A stretch of DNA of 64,000 bases from Proteiniborus sp. MB09-C3. GTDB taxonomy: Bacteria; Bacillota; Clostridia; Tissierellales; Proteiniboraceae. The notes beneath the pieces were generated by a model. It was not told the origin of the DNA. It made no database searches and worked only from the letters and a program-made list of their open reading frames with translations. The translations under genes and the position numbers were made by a program. Shown here piece after piece: positions 7,887-18,998 of this stretch. Location: contig NZ_CP127161.1 of NCBI RefSeq assembly GCF_030263895.1, forward strand, positions 3,720,001 to 3,784,000, given 5' to 3'. How positions within the stretch are numbered: the stretch's first letter is position 1; each line of letters starts with the position of its first letter.

Positions 7887-9515
7887 TTATAAGACACTTT
7901 TAATAGCCTTAGCTAATTCTTCAATTGTAAAAGGCTTTCTCATTATATAGTCTACGCTATCATAACCATCTTTCTTAAACCTTCCAGGCCAACCTGTTAT
8001 GATAATAAATTTTGTCTGATGATACTGTTCTTTTACTATCTTACTTAGATCTATACCATTTAATTCTGGCATAGCTAAATCACATATAATTATATCATAT
8101 TTTTTGTGAGATAATCTATTTATTACTTTCTCACTTTCAACCTCTATATCGGCGGATACTTCAATTGTCTTAAGCATCTGTACTACTGTTTCACCAACCT
8201 GTAGAATGTCGTCTACTACAAGGATATTTAGTTCTTTATCTATATCATAAGCATTTATATTAGATTCAAATATATCAATGGCTTCTGGCTCTTTAAGAAA
8301 TCTGTCAAAACTTAGATTGAAGGTTGTCCCCTCGCCAATCTTGCTTTCAAGTTTAATACTGCCATTATGATCCTCAATAATATTTTTTGCAATGCTAAGC
8401 CCCAATCCTGTTCCATTTATTCCTTTTGTGCTATAAAAAGGCTCAAAAACCTCTTCTTTTATTTCCTCGGGAATACCTACCCCTGTATCTCCTATTTCAA
8501 CTATTACCTTATCTTCATCATCATAGGTTCTAATAGTCAATATACCCCCATTTTCCATGGCATCCATAGCATTTGATAATAAATTAATAATTACTTCTCT
8601 TATTTCATGCTCCACACAATAAATATTACTATTCGAATAAAGTCCCTTTACTATCTTAAGATTGTTTCCATAAAATTCGTAAAAATTTTTCCATCTTGGT
8701 CTTGCCATCTCTATACTGCTTTCAACTATTGAGTTTATTGAACAAACTTCTTTTTTATTGCCAAACTTCTTGCGATTAAAGCCCTGTATTCTATCTACAA
8801 TTTCTTTCCCATCTAGGGCTGATTTATGGATGATATTCATGTACTCTCTTATATCTTCACTTAATTCTCGAGTTAATACAATCTGGGAAAACCCTAGTAT
8901 TGTTGTCAACAGATTATTAAAATCATGGGCAATTCCTCCTGCTAGCTCTCCCAATGCCCTAAGCTTTTCCGTTCTAATGATGTTGTTTTGATAATCCTCA
9001 TGTATCTTTTGCTTTTGTATAAGTATCCAAAGAGTGTTTCCTATAGTCTTTAAAAGGGGGACATATTCCAATATATCATCCTTTTCCTTATGGGAAAACA
9101 AGAGTATCAATTTAGCAGCAAAGGCATCATTAGAGCCTATAGGTACAGTTATTAGAGTCTTTAAGTCATACTTTTTAATCATATATTCTTGCTTAGGAGT
9201 ATTAAAATTCTCTTCATTTAATATAAATATTCTTTTCCCCATTTCATCCCTAATTATATCGTTTTTAAATCTAAAGTTTATTGCTTCTTCCAAAAAGCCC
9301 TCTGGTAAATTATATTGTCCCTCAGCATTTGTTAGGATTATTTCTTTATCATTATAGTTAACTATATATCCAAAGTCTATGTCAATTATTTCTGCAATTT
9401 TTCTTAATGATGTATTTAACATTTCATCATTAGTCTGTTTATACGATGCTTCTAGGATTAACTCATTTATAAATTCTAGCCTTTTATTTTCTTTATGTAA
9501 CAGAATCCTATCCAC
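7887..9515 (-). CDS. Hybrid sensor histidine kinase with GAF-like sensor and C-terminal receiver domain
   Basis: Order in about 542 residues: a GAF-like input domain (~10-170), HisKA with the phospho-acceptor in GELAGGIAHDFNNLLTTILG, HATPase_c with NLLSNAMDAM, GDTGVGIPEE and GTGLGLSIAKNI, then a receiver domain (NILVVDDI, DIIICDLAMPELNGIDL, FTIEEL) from about residue 425. There are no membrane segments, so it senses a cytosolic signal. HDFNNLL marks the group close to NtrB/FixL-like kinases. The frame reaches 9530, but that ATG is within the ribosome site GGAGGG; the GTG at 9515 has good spacing. No response regulator with an output domain is adjacent. It follows tex by 38 bases. Confidence 0.88.
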   Translation of the reverse strand: MDRILLHKENKRLEFINELILEASYKQTNDEMLNTSLRKIAEIIDIDFGYIVNYNDKEIILTNAEGQYNLPEGFLEEAINFRFKNDIIRDEMGKRIFILNEENFNTPKQEYMIKKYDLKTLITVPIGSNDAFAAKLILLFSHKEKDDILEYVPLLKTIGNTLWILIQKQKIHEDYQNNIIRTEKLRALGELAGGIAHDFNNLLTTILGFSQIVLTRELSEDIREYMNIIHKSALDGKEIVDRIQGFNRKKFGNKKEVCSINSIVESSIEMARPRWKNFYEFYGNNLKIVKGLYSNSNIYCVEHEIREVIINLLSNAMDAMENGGILTIRTYDDEDKVIVEIGDTGVGIPEEIKEEVFEPFYSTKGINGTGLGLSIAKNIIEDHNGSIKLESKIGEGTTFNLSFDRFLKEPEAIDIFESNINAYDIDKELNILVVDDILQVGETVVQMLKTIEVSADIEVESEKVINRLSHKKYDIIICDLAMPELNGIDLSKIVKEQYHQTKFIIITGWPGRFKKDGYDSVDYIMRKPFTIEELAKAIKSVL

Positions 9516-9553
9516 TTTATTGCCCTCCATATTTTTTCTGAGAGATATTATAG

Positions 9554-11707
9554 TTACACCTCTTTCATGCTAAGAGATATTCTCCCCTTTTCAACATCTA
9601 CATCAAGTATTTTCACATTTACAATGTCTCCTACAGAAACTACCTCCATTGGATTCTTCACAAATTTGTTAGATAAATGAGAAATATGGACTAAACCATC
9701 CTGCTTTACTCCAATGTCAACAAAGGCTCCAAAATCTACTACATTTCTTACTGTCCCTGTAAGTATCATATCAGGCTTTAAATCTTCCATCTTTAGTACA
9801 TCAGTCCTAAAAATTGGTTTAGGCATTTCTTCTCTAGGGTCTCTTGCTGGTTTTTTTAACTCTTTAATAATATCTCTCAGAGTTGGAACTCCTATCTGAA
9901 GCTCCTCTGCAAACTTTATAATATTTTTTTCATTTATAATAGAATCTATCTGCTTAAGCTTGCCTGCTTTAATATCATCTGTAGAAAATCCCAGCTTTTC
10001 AATAAGAGCCAATGCCACATCATAAGACTCTGGATGAACAGCTGTATTGTCTAAAGGATTGTCACCATCAGATATCCTTAAAAAACCTGCACATTGAACA
10101 AATGTTGCTTCCCCTAATCTTTTTACCTTAAGTAACTCCTTTCTATTATTGAATTTGCCCTTTTCTTCTCTAAAGCCTACTATATTCTTTGCAACACTTG
10201 AAGAAACTCCTGAAACGTAGCTGAGCAGTGATATAGAAGCAGTATTCAAATCAACTCCTACATTGTTTACACAATCCTCTACAACTCCTTTAAGAGTCTC
10301 GTCCAATCTTCCTTGATTTATATCATGCTGATACTGTCCTACTCCAACACTTTTGGGATCTATCTTTACTAGCTCTGCTAAAGGATCCTGAAGTCTCTTT
10401 CCTATAGAAATAGCACCTCTTATGGAAACATTTATATCAGGATACTCTTCATTTGCAACCTTAGAAGCTGAATACACAGATGCCCCCGCTTCGCTGACAA
10501 TAGTGTAGTATACCTTTCTGTCAAGGTCTCTTAGCATTTCTGCTACTATGGTTTCTGATTCTCTGGATGCTGTACCATTACCAATGGCGATAATATCTAC
10601 ATTGTATTTGTTGATGAGATTAATAAGCTCTTTTCTTGCTTCTTCTACCTTGTTCTGAGGCTCTGTAGGATAAACAGTAGTGAAATCTAAAAGTTTTCCT
10701 GTTTCGTCCACTACTGCAATCTTGCATCCAGTTCTAAAAGCAGGGTCAAATCCCATGACTACCTTACCTTTTACTGGCGCCTGCATTAAAAGAGGCTTTA
10801 AATTTACTCCAAAGACTTTTATGGCTTGTTCTTCTGCCTTTTCTGTAAGTGTATTTCTTATTTCTCTTTCAATTGAAGGTGAAATAAGCCTTTTATATCC
10901 GTCTTCAATACTTGAAATCAAATATGAAGTAGTTATTGCTTTATCATTATTTACTACCCTGGATTTCAAAACATCTATTATTTCGTCATCTGGACTCTCT
11001 ATCTTAACCTTTAGAAACTTTTCCTTTTCTCCTCTATTGATGGCTAATATCCTATGATTTGCAATTACTTTCACTGGCTCCTTATAGTCATAGTACATTT
11101 CATATACAGAATCAGCCTTATCATCTGATGCAGAGGTAATAACTATACCCTTATCAAATACTATCTTTCTAATTATTTCTCTAAACTCGGCGTTGTCAGA
11201 TACTACTTCTGCTATTATATCCATTGCTCCTTGATAAGCCTCTTCTACTGTATTAACTTCTTTTTCTGCGTCTATAAATGGAGCTGCTATTTCATCTAAG
11301 CTTCCTTGATTAATATTTTGAGACATTATTATCTCTGCCAATGGCTCTAATCCTTTTTCCTTAGCTATTGTAGCTCTGGTCCTTCTCTTAGGTTTATATG
11401 GCCTGTATAAATCCTCTATTCTTTGGAGGGTTTCAGAAGATAATATTTCTTTCTTTAATTCTGCTGTCAGCTTTCCCTGCTCCTCAATTAACCTTATTAC
11501 CTCATTTTGCCTGCCCTCAAGGTTTCTTAAGTAAATAAGTCTTTCATACAGATCTCTTAAGATAACATCGCTTAACTCTCCAGTCTGCTCTTTTCTATAT
11601 CTGGCAATAAAGGGTATTGTATTACCTTCATCTATAAGATTTACTGTGTTTTCCACCTGAAATTTTTTCAGCTTAAATTCTTCTGTCAATCTAGAAATTA
11701 TATTCAA
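9554..11707 (-). CDS. tex: Tex-family transcription accessory RNA-binding protein
   Basis: At 717 residues it has the full Tex layout: N-terminal helical part with IPFIARYRKEQTGELSD, a YqgF-like RNase-fold domain (VMGFDPAFRTGCKIAVVD), helix-hairpin-helix repeats (GVGQYQHDINQ, LNTASISLLSYVSGV) and a C-terminal S1 RNA-binding domain (LTGTVRNVVDFGAFVDIGV, DGLVHISHLS). Tex binds nucleic acid and influences transcription and RNA turnover. The start is a TTG eight bases after AAGGAG. It precedes the hybrid kinase on the same strand, possibly as one transcript. Confidence 0.95.
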   Translation of the reverse strand: MNIISRLTEEFKLKKFQVENTVNLIDEGNTIPFIARYRKEQTGELSDVILRDLYERLIYLRNLEGRQNEVIRLIEEQGKLTAELKKEILSSETLQRIEDLYRPYKPKRRTRATIAKEKGLEPLAEIIMSQNINQGSLDEIAAPFIDAEKEVNTVEEAYQGAMDIIAEVVSDNAEFREIIRKIVFDKGIVITSASDDKADSVYEMYYDYKEPVKVIANHRILAINRGEKEKFLKVKIESPDDEIIDVLKSRVVNNDKAITTSYLISSIEDGYKRLISPSIEREIRNTLTEKAEEQAIKVFGVNLKPLLMQAPVKGKVVMGFDPAFRTGCKIAVVDETGKLLDFTTVYPTEPQNKVEEARKELINLINKYNVDIIAIGNGTASRESETIVAEMLRDLDRKVYYTIVSEAGASVYSASKVANEEYPDINVSIRGAISIGKRLQDPLAELVKIDPKSVGVGQYQHDINQGRLDETLKGVVEDCVNNVGVDLNTASISLLSYVSGVSSSVAKNIVGFREEKGKFNNRKELLKVKRLGEATFVQCAGFLRISDGDNPLDNTAVHPESYDVALALIEKLGFSTDDIKAGKLKQIDSIINEKNIIKFAEELQIGVPTLRDIIKELKKPARDPREEMPKPIFRTDVLKMEDLKPDMILTGTVRNVVDFGAFVDIGVKQDGLVHISHLSNKFVKNPMEVVSVGDIVNVKILDVDVEKGRISLSMKEV

Positions 11708-11778
11708 TAGAATTCTCTCCTTTTTTATATAGCTTAATAACCATGTCTATTATTACATATATTTGCTCATTAAAGCAA

Positions 11779-11800
11779 GAATTCAGCCACAGCTGAATCC
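11779..11800 (-). terminator. Hairpin behind the chemotaxis receptor gene
   Basis: ATTCAGC (11781-11787) and GCTGAAT (11792-11798) pair around CACA; the T-run behind it is weak (TTCTTGCTTT), so termination is only likely. Confidence 0.5.
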
Positions 11801-11807
11801 CTATCGA

Positions 11808-13931
11808 CTAATTAATCTTAAATCCCTTTATCATTTCATTTAGATTATCTGTCATTTGATTAAGCTCTTCTATAGCCTGATTAATCTGGTGAATAGCAGA
11901 TTGCTGTTCTTCAGTACTTGCCATAATAGTCTGTGTTCCCGCCGCCGTCTGCTGTGATACTGCACTTACCTGTGCTATAGAGCCTTCGATTTTATGCATG
12001 TTGTCCGATAGCTCTTCAACTACTACGGCAAAATCCTCTACACCTTTAAATACCTTATCAGTTTCATCTGCTATTTTTTCAAAGGAACTTATTGTCTTCT
12101 CTATTGCAAAGCTACCTTTATCAACCTCTACAATTCCTTCCTCCATAGATTTAGATACTCTATCCATATCTTCTTGTATTTGGCTAATGAGATTTACTAT
12201 ATTATTTGAAGCATCACTAGTTTGTACTGCTAGATTTCTTACTTCTTCTGCTACCACTGTAAAGCCTCTGCCATATTCACCTGCTCTAGCAGCCTCAATA
12301 GCTGCATTCAATGCAAGAAGATTAGTCTGTTTTGAAATATTATCTATAAATGTTATGATATTACCTATTTCTTTAGTTCGGCCATTTAAGGTAGCAATTT
12401 GCTCAGCTGATTCCTTTACCTTTGAAGCTATCGAGTACATTGAAGCTCTTGTACTCTCAACATCCTTTGAGCCGTCTTTTGCTATGTGAGAAGCCTCGCT
12501 TGTTGCCATTAAAATCCCATGAGCATTATCATCTACGTTTTTTACATTTTTAGCTATTCCTTCTACTAGGCCTATAGTATCCTCTACATTTTTTAATTGA
12601 TCCTCTGCCCCAGAAGCAACCTGATCTACTACTCTAGTTATTTCAGTAGAGGCTCCCACAGTTAACTTGACACTCTGATTTAAGTTGTCTACATTTATTT
12701 TGAAATTAGCTATGGCTTTGTTTACATTAGATATAATATTATATAACGAATCTACCATTTTGTTAAATTCCTGTTGCAGCTTACCTATTTCATTATGGGA
12801 GTCAACCTTTGCTCTTTTTGTCAAATCTCCATTTCCTATTTCATCTACTACGTGGACAAGATTTACTATAGGAGCAGAAAATTTTCTTGCAATGATTGAG
12901 GTTAAAAGTATAATGATAAGTACTGCTATTAAAGTCACTGCTAAAGTTATTGTAAAGTTTACAACTGCTGATTTAGTTATCTCAGCCTTGTTTTGCTCTA
13001 CAATTATTCCAAAACCTGTCGAAGGCATATAGCTATATGCTCCTATTACAGTTTCATTATTTTCATTCTTATATGTACTTACATCTGAATTCCCCTCTAG
13101 TACTTTAAGTACGCCTTCTATCCCTGCTTCCTTAGCATTAAAAGATTTAAATACCTTATTTCTATAATCAATATGTACAATCATAACTCCGTTTCTATCT
13201 ACTATATAAGTATTGCCTGTTTCACCAGTTTTAAATTCCTCTGCTATAGAAGATAGGTTCTTTAGGCTTATATTTGCAGCAATAACTCCCTTCAAACTAC
13301 CTGATCTATTTTTTATTGGCATAGAAATTATTATTTCTGGTGTTGCATCTTCTATATATGAATCAGAAACATATCTTTCCTCTTCTAAAGCCTTTTTAAA
13401 CCATTCTTCACCTGCAACATTTATATCAGTTTTTGTGTTTTTACTTGATAAAATCTGGTTTCCTTTTGAATCATATATTTGAATAGCATTTATGCTATCA
13501 TATTCGCTAGCTATTTTAATGGGGATCCCTTTTAACGTATATGAATCTATATTTAAGAAATCATTAGTTAAATACAATGACTTTAGCATATCAAACAATC
13601 CATTAATTTGTGCTTCGACTTGATTAGATATGGATTTAGCCATATTTAAATTTGAGATCTCAATATTTTCTGTATTTCTTTTAGTCTCTATATAATAATT
13701 TATTATTCCGACAAATAACAATGGTACAATTGCAAGAATTAATACTACTCTAGATATCTGATTTCCTATCCTTCTCTTCGTCTTGAAGTCATTTATCCTG
13801 TTTTCATTTTTTGAGAACAGTTTTTTCTCGTTCGTGGTTACATTCTTATGATTTACTTCTTGTAATTTTTTACTTTTATTTTTTTTAAAGACCCCCTTAT
13901 TAGAAAAAATATTATCTTTTTCCTTTTTCAT
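11808..13931 (-). CDS. Methyl-accepting chemotaxis protein with extracellular dCache sensor
   Basis: In 707 residues: a long basic cytosolic leader (~1-55), a membrane segment near 60-80 ([19 protein letters not shown]), a dCache-type extracellular domain to ~325 (with [17 protein letters not shown]), a second membrane segment near 330-350, HAMP, and a signalling domain whose hairpin tip reads [32 protein letters not shown] in the expected place. It senses a small-molecule ligand outside and controls CheA. AAAGGGAGTGGGAG precedes the ATG. It is monocistronic. The 55-residue N-terminal extension is longer than usual for the family. Confidence 0.95.
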   Translation of the reverse strand: MKKEKDNIFSNKGVFKKNKSKKLQEVNHKNVTTNEKKLFSKNENRINDFKTKRRIGNQISRVVLILAIVPLLFVGIINYYIETKRNTENIEISNLNMAKSISNQVEAQINGLFDMLKSLYLTNDFLNIDSYTLKGIPIKIASEYDSINAIQIYDSKGNQILSSKNTKTDINVAGEEWFKKALEEERYVSDSYIEDATPEIIISMPIKNRSGSLKGVIAANISLKNLSSIAEEFKTGETGNTYIVDRNGVMIVHIDYRNKVFKSFNAKEAGIEGVLKVLEGNSDVSTYKNENNETVIGAYSYMPSTGFGIIVEQNKAEITKSAVVNFTITLAVTLIAVLIIILLTSIIARKFSAPIVNLVHVVDEIGNGDLTKRAKVDSHNEIGKLQQEFNKMVDSLYNIISNVNKAIANFKINVDNLNQSVKLTVGASTEITRVVDQVASGAEDQLKNVEDTIGLVEGIAKNVKNVDDNAHGILMATSEASHIAKDGSKDVESTRASMYSIASKVKESAEQIATLNGRTKEIGNIITFIDNISKQTNLLALNAAIEAARAGEYGRGFTVVAEEVRNLAVQTSDASNNIVNLISQIQEDMDRVSKSMEEGIVEVDKGSFAIEKTISSFEKIADETDKVFKGVEDFAVVVEELSDNMHKIEGSIAQVSAVSQQTAAGTQTIMASTEEQQSAIHQINQAIEELNQMTDNLNEMIKGFKIN

Positions 13932-14066
13932 TTTCTCCCACTCCCTTTGTAAGAAAAATAATCCCCTTAGTCCATATACCTCTATATATTAATAAATACA
14001 TTATTCTACATCATATTGTTTTTTCCTCTATTTCAACAAAAATTGTAAAAAGTTAATCAATTACTT

Positions 14067-14101
14067 CACAAATTTATTTGTTCGCTGTCGCTCACATAAA
14101 T
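14067..14101. repeat. Intergenic hairpin repeat, family 2, copy 2
   Basis: 34 of 35 bases match 5437-5471, including TGTTCGCTGTCGCTCAC in the loop. It is followed directly by GGTCATAAAAAA and the prfB terminator. Confidence 0.7.
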
Positions 14102-14104
14102 CGG

Positions 14105-14142
14105 TCATAAAAAAAATAGCCATCATTTTGATGACTATTTTG
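14105..14142 (-). terminator. Intrinsic terminator of prfB
   Basis: Minus strand AATAGTCATC and GATGGCTATT pair around an AAAAT loop and are followed by eight T; it overlaps the prfB stop region. Confidence 0.85.
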
Positions 14143-15239
14143 CTTTGCATTTTAAATATTCGTTCATAAACATATCTAAGCTTCCATCCATTACACTTGA
14201 TATATTGCCTGTTTCTGCATTTGTTCTATGGTCCTTGACTAGGCTGTATGGATGAAATACATATGATCTTATTTGAGAGCCCCAGCCTATTTGATTATAC
14301 TGTCCTTGAATATCTTCTATTTTCTCTTTTTGCTCAAGCTCTTTAATTTCAATTAGCTTTGCCATAAGCATTCTCATGGCTGTAGCCTTGTTACTGTGCT
14401 GAGATCTTTCATTTTGACATTGAACTACTATACCAGTAGGAATATGTGTAATCCTTATGGCTGAGTCGGTGGTATTTACGTGCTGCCCTCCGGCTCCTCC
14501 TGATCTATATGTGTCTATTTTTAAATCATTCGGATTAATGTCTATTTCCATATTTTCGTCTAGCTCTGGAAATACATCTACAGATGCAAATGATGTATGT
14601 CTTCTACCTGATGAATCAAAGGGTGAAATCCTAACTAGTCTATGAACACCCTTTTCTGATTTAAGGTATCCATAGGCATTTATTCCTCTTATTGAAAGAG
14701 TTACACTTTTTATTCCTCCTTCTGTATCAGAGAGAATATCCAGAATTTCTGTGGAGTAGTCTTTTCTTTCAGACCATCTCTTGTACATTCTTAAAAGCAT
14801 CTCTGCCCAATCCTGAGCTTCTAAACCACCTGCTCCTGCATGAATAGACAGTATTGCACCATTTTTATCATACTCACCACTAAGCAATGTCTTTATTTTC
14901 AGATTTTCAATCTTTTCTTCAACGGATTCTGTACCTTTTCGTAAGTCATTCTCAGTTGCAATATCCTCTTCTTCTTCTAAAAGCTGAAGAAGTACTTCTA
15001 CGTCTTCTAGTTCTGTTGATATTTCTTCATATTCACTTATTTTATCTTTTATAAAGGTAATTTCCTGCATTGTCTTCTGAGCCTGCTGTACATCTCCCCA
15101 GAAGTCTGACTCATAGGTCTTTTCTTCTAGTTTTTTTACTGTTTCTCTAAGACTTTCTAAGTCAAAGAGAAACACCGACCTCTGCTAATTCCTCTCTTAG
15201 TTTAGATATTCGCTCTTTATATATCTCAAATTCTACCAA
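14135..15239 (-). CDS. prfB: Peptide chain release factor 2, with programmed +1 frameshift
   Basis: RF2 releases peptides at UAA and UGA. The main frame (from 15163) holds the GGQ motif in [16 protein letters not shown] near residue 250 and the SPF codon-recognition tripeptide in [10 protein letters not shown]. The first 25 codons lie in another frame: a TTG at 15239 with AAGGAG eight bases upstream is read to CTT TGA C at 15161-15167, the classic autoregulatory frameshift site where RF2 shortage allows +1 slippage past the in-frame UGA at 15162-15164. Coding parts are therefore 15239-15165 and 15163-14135, giving about 367 residues, the normal length. It follows secA by 16 bases, the order seen in Bacillus. 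Confidence 0.97.
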
Positions 15240-15255
15240 TTAATCATCTCCTTCA

Positions 15256-17997
15256 TTATTCATTCTGTCCACAGCATTTTTTGTACTTTTTACCGCTGCC
15301 ACATGGACAGGGGTCATTTCTGCCTATTTTTTCGCCTTTTACTACGGGTTTAGCCTTTTTCTCTGATTCGCCGTGACTTGCTCCTGTCACCTTAGCTACT
15401 CTTTCTCTTTCAACCTTTTCAGGTCTTTCAAGATGGTACAATGCTTTTACAGTATCTTCTTGAATGCTCTTAGTCATTTCTTCAAACATATCAAAGCCTT
15501 CTACCTGATAAGCTATTACAGGGTCCTCATTACCCATTGCTCTTAAGCCTATACCTTGTTTTAACTGATCCATTGCGTCAATGTGATCCATCCATTTTGT
15601 ATCGACTATTCTGAGTAATATGACTCTTTCAATATCTCTTATAACTTCTTCTCCAATTTCTTTTTCTTTGTTTTCATATAATCCAGTAACAGTATCTACT
15701 AATATATCCTTTAGACTTTCTTTTGTAAGCTCCTCAGGTTTTTCAAATGTTACCATTCCCTTTATAGGCATATATCCTGAAATATTATCTAAAAGTCCGT
15801 TTAGATCCCACTCTTCTGGATATTTCAAACCTTCAGTAGAGGTTGCTATGGCACTGTCAATTATACCCTCAGCCATTGAAAGTATATATTCTCTCAGGTT
15901 TTCTCCTTCAAGAACCTTTCTTCTTTCAGCGTAGATTACCTCTCTTTGCTTATTCATGACATCGTCATATTGAAGAACATGCTTTCTGATGCCAAAGTTG
16001 CGGCCTTCTATTCTTCTTTGAGCACCTTCTATGGATTTTGATAGAAGATTATGTTCTAATGGCTCATCATCTGGCATACCAAGGGTTTCTATCATTCCTT
16101 TAATTTTATCACTGCCAAATAGCCTCATCAAATCATCTTCTAGTGATACATAAAATCTCGATGAACCAGGGTCTCCTTGACGTCCAGCACGACCTCTAAG
16201 CTGATTATCTATACGTCTAGACTCGTGTCTTTCTGTGCCGATTATATGGAGTCCTCCTGCCTGTATTACCTTTTCATTCTCTAAGGTTGTACTTTTTTTA
16301 GCATCCTCTAATAATTCTCTATAGACTTTTCTTGCTTCAAGTATCTCCTGATCATCAGTGTCTGCAAAGCTATCTACTACAGAAATCATCTCTTCTGTAT
16401 ATCCTTTTTTCTTCATTTCACTCTTTGCTATAAACTCAGGATTTCCTCCAAGCACTATGTCAGTACCACGACCAGCCATATTGGTAGCTATGGTCACAAC
16501 GCCAAATCTACCTGCTTGTGCTACTATTTCGGCTTCTCTCTCATGATGCTTAGCATTTAAAACCTCATGCTTTATTCCTTCTTTTTTAAGCATTTTACTT
16601 AATAATTCAGATCTTTCAATTGAAATAGTACCTACAAGAACTGGCTGCCCCTTGCTATTTTTCTCTTTTATTTCATCTACTACTGCTTTAAACTTAAACT
16701 CTTCATTTTTATATACAGAATCAGGATAATCGCTTCTAACAACTGGTTTATTAGTTGGAATCTCTATAACGTCCACATTATATATTTCCCTAAATTCCTC
16801 TTCCTCAGTTTTTGCAGTACCTGTCATACCTGAAAGCTTTTTATACATTCTAAAGTAATTTTGGAATGTAATAGTTGCAAGTGTTTTTGATTCTCTCCTT
16901 ACATCAAGGTTTTCCTTAGCTTCTATGGCTTGATGAAGTCCTTCACTATATCTTCTACCAAACATAAGTCTTCCGGTAAACTCGTCTACTATAATGACTT
17001 CCCCATCTTTAACTACATAATCTATATCTCTCTTCATTAAGTTATTAGCCTTTAACGCTTGATTGATATGGTGAGATAATTCCATATTTGAAGGGTCAGC
17101 TAGATTCTCTATGCCAAAGGCTCTTTCTGCCTTTGCTACCCCCTTCTCAGTAATAGTTACATTTCTAGATTTTTCGTCAACAACAAAGTCTACTGTTTCT
17201 TCCTTATATTCTCTATCTAATTTGCTTACCTTTTCTTCATTAGGGTCTATTATTCTCCCTTTTAGAGTCTGTACAAAAGCATTGGCAGCATAATAAAGCT
17301 TGGTCGATTTGTCACCTTCACCAGATATGATAAGAGGTGTTCTTGCTTCGTCAATTAATATACTATCTACCTCGTCAACTATTGCAAAATTTAGCTCTCT
17401 TTGAACCATTTCATGCTTATATATAACCATATTATCTCTTAGATAATCGAATCCATATTCATTGTTAGTACCATAAGTAATATCACAGTTGTAGGCTGCT
17501 CTTCTTGCAGTATTGTCTATATCATGTAATATGCATCCTACAGATAAGCCTAAAAATTCATATACCTTACCCATCCAATCCCTATCTCTTTGAGCAAGAT
17601 AATCGTTTACTGTAACAACATGAACTCCCTTTCCAGTAAGTGCATTCAGATAAGCAGGTAATGTTGCAGCAAGTGTCTTACCTTCACCTGTTTTCATCTC
17701 AGCTATTCTTCCTTGGTGGAGAACAATTCCTCCTATTAACTGCGCTCTATAATGCTTCGTGCCTAAAACCCTATGGGCTGCTTCCCTAACTGTGGCAAAT
17801 GCCTCTGGTAATATATTGTCTAATTCTTCGCCGTCATTTAATCTATTCTTAAATTCCTGTGTTTTCGCCTTTAATTCGTCATCAGTAAGCTTTTGCATCT
17901 TTTCATCTAATTCTTCGATTTGTTCTACTATAGGCTCTATTCTTTTTATCTCTCTCTCACTGTGAGTACCAAAAAATTTCTCGAAAAACCTCTTCAT
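15256..17997 (-). CDS. secA: Preprotein translocase ATPase SecA
   Basis: About 913 residues with the complete SecA plan: Walker A in [36 protein letters not shown], the helicase motifs ([30 protein letters not shown]), the wing and scaffold domains, and a C-terminal zinc-binding SEC-C tail with [13 protein letters not shown]. It powers protein export through SecYEG. The ATG at 17997 follows GAGGTGAG; the frame to 18030 is an artefact of the open leader. A candidate promoter (TTGTAA, 17 bases, TAAAAT) lies upstream. secA-prfB form an operon. Confidence 0.98.
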   Translation of the reverse strand: MKRFFEKFFGTHSEREIKRIEPIVEQIEELDEKMQKLTDDELKAKTQEFKNRLNDGEELDNILPEAFATVREAAHRVLGTKHYRAQLIGGIVLHQGRIAEMKTGEGKTLAATLPAYLNALTGKGVHVVTVNDYLAQRDRDWMGKVYEFLGLSVGCILHDIDNTARRAAYNCDITYGTNNEYGFDYLRDNMVIYKHEMVQRELNFAIVDEVDSILIDEARTPLIISGEGDKSTKLYYAANAFVQTLKGRIIDPNEEKVSKLDREYKEETVDFVVDEKSRNVTITEKGVAKAERAFGIENLADPSNMELSHHINQALKANNLMKRDIDYVVKDGEVIIVDEFTGRLMFGRRYSEGLHQAIEAKENLDVRRESKTLATITFQNYFRMYKKLSGMTGTAKTEEEEFREIYNVDVIEIPTNKPVVRSDYPDSVYKNEEFKFKAVVDEIKEKNSKGQPVLVGTISIERSELLSKMLKKEGIKHEVLNAKHHEREAEIVAQAGRFGVVTIATNMAGRGTDIVLGGNPEFIAKSEMKKKGYTEEMISVVDSFADTDDQEILEARKVYRELLEDAKKSTTLENEKVIQAGGLHIIGTERHESRRIDNQLRGRAGRQGDPGSSRFYVSLEDDLMRLFGSDKIKGMIETLGMPDDEPLEHNLLSKSIEGAQRRIEGRNFGIRKHVLQYDDVMNKQREVIYAERRKVLEGENLREYILSMAEGIIDSAIATSTEGLKYPEEWDLNGLLDNISGYMPIKGMVTFEKPEELTKESLKDILVDTVTGLYENKEKEIGEEVIRDIERVILLRIVDTKWMDHIDAMDQLKQGIGLRAMGNEDPVIAYQVEGFDMFEEMTKSIQEDTVKALYHLERPEKVERERVAKVTGASHGESEKKAKPVVKGEKIGRNDPCPCGSGKKYKKCCGQNE

Positions 17998-18190
17998 AAA
18001 TCTCACCTCTCTAATTTTTTGCCTTATCAATTTATTTTATCACTAGTGACAAATAATTACAAGTAGACAAAGTTCAGATACACAAAAGAAATATAATAGA
18101 AATATTTAGTTAGCATTTGCAGAGTAGGATTCTAATTTTGGTGAATTAAAATTAAAGATTACTCTCTTAATTTAGTCCAATCTACGCTTA

Positions 18191-18231
18191 ATGGAGTTAC
18201 AACGAAATCAAAGATTTCTTCGTAACTCCAT
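18191..18231. repeat. Strong inverted repeat between secA and the DUF5317 gene
   Basis: ATGGAGTTAC, ACGAAATC, AAA, GATTTC, TTCGTAACTCCAT form a near-perfect ~19 bp stem with a T-run on the plus-strand side. The orientation does not fit the minus-strand genes on either side. The rest of 17998-18264 contains only the secA leader and promoter candidate. Confidence 0.6.
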
Positions 18232-18264
18232 TTTTCTCGAGGCTATGAGCTTTTCTATTGTATT

Positions 18265-18858
18265 TTAAATCCTGCTTTTATAATTGAACCTAACCATGCT
18301 AGTCTTGTCAAAGCCCTCATCAGTCATAACGCTCTGTATGAATAAAAACAATCCTAAGGATATAAAAATGTCTCCTATACTAAGAATCTGTGGAAAAAAA
18401 TAAGGTGGTGGAACGGTGATTATTTTACCTAAAAGTCCGTACTTTGAAGCCTCATCTAAAGGTATATAAAAAGCAAGTTTTCCCGATAAAGTCAAGTCTG
18501 CCAATTCTGAATATCCCGCTAACATTAGTCCATCAATAGATACAGGTGTTCTCCATCCGTTAGAAAACATTACAAAAACATTCATTAACATCCCAAATAA
18601 TATTATAGTAAGGGTCCTTTGTTTTATATTTATTATAATACCTAGAAATAGAAAAACGTAGGAAAGTATATTGATCTCTCTTATATACTTAAGAACAAAC
18701 TTATTTCCACTGACACCAAATAATATCACTCCTACTTGAATAATCAACGCTAAAATAAAAATCCAAATTTTTTTAAATTCTAATTTCGACAGTCTAGAAA
18801 ACTTTCCTCCTCTTATCTTGCCAAAGAAGATCGCCACAATCATGCTTTCTAAAAGCAA
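18265..18858 (-). CDS. DUF5317 family membrane protein
   Basis: A 197-residue protein with four or five membrane segments, opening LLESMIVAIFFGKIRGGKFS and continuing IWIFILALIIQVGVILFGV, as in DUF5317 proteins of clostridia. The glycine-rich PPPYFFPQILSIGDIFISLGLFLFIQ near the C-terminus is also family-like. The start is a TTG with a weak purine-rich site; the ATG at 18843 would remove the conserved beginning. Function unknown. It lies between hpf and secA but is not part of the usual Bacillus order. Confidence 0.7.
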   Translation of the reverse strand: MLLESMIVAIFFGKIRGGKFSRLSKLEFKKIWIFILALIIQVGVILFGVSGNKFVLKYIREINILSYVFLFLGIIINIKQRTLTIILFGMLMNVFVMFSNGWRTPVSIDGLMLAGYSELADLTLSGKLAFYIPLDEASKYGLLGKIITVPPPYFFPQILSIGDIFISLGLFLFIQSVMTDEGFDKTSMVRFNYKSRI

Positions 18859-18956
18859 AGTCCTTCCCCCCTAATCACTCATATAAAGTAAATATTCTAT
18901 ATTTTTAGACAAATACCTTTTAATATTAATAAAAAATTCTGTTACAAAAATGCCAA

Positions 18957-18981
18957 AAGCGACAGAGAGCCTCTGTCGCTT
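18957..18981 (-). terminator. Intrinsic terminator of hpf
   Basis: AAGCGACAGA and TCTGTCGCTT pair almost without a loop and are followed by TTGGCATTTTTG on the minus strand. Confidence 0.7.
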
Positions 18982-18998
18982 GTATAAGTAATATTTTA

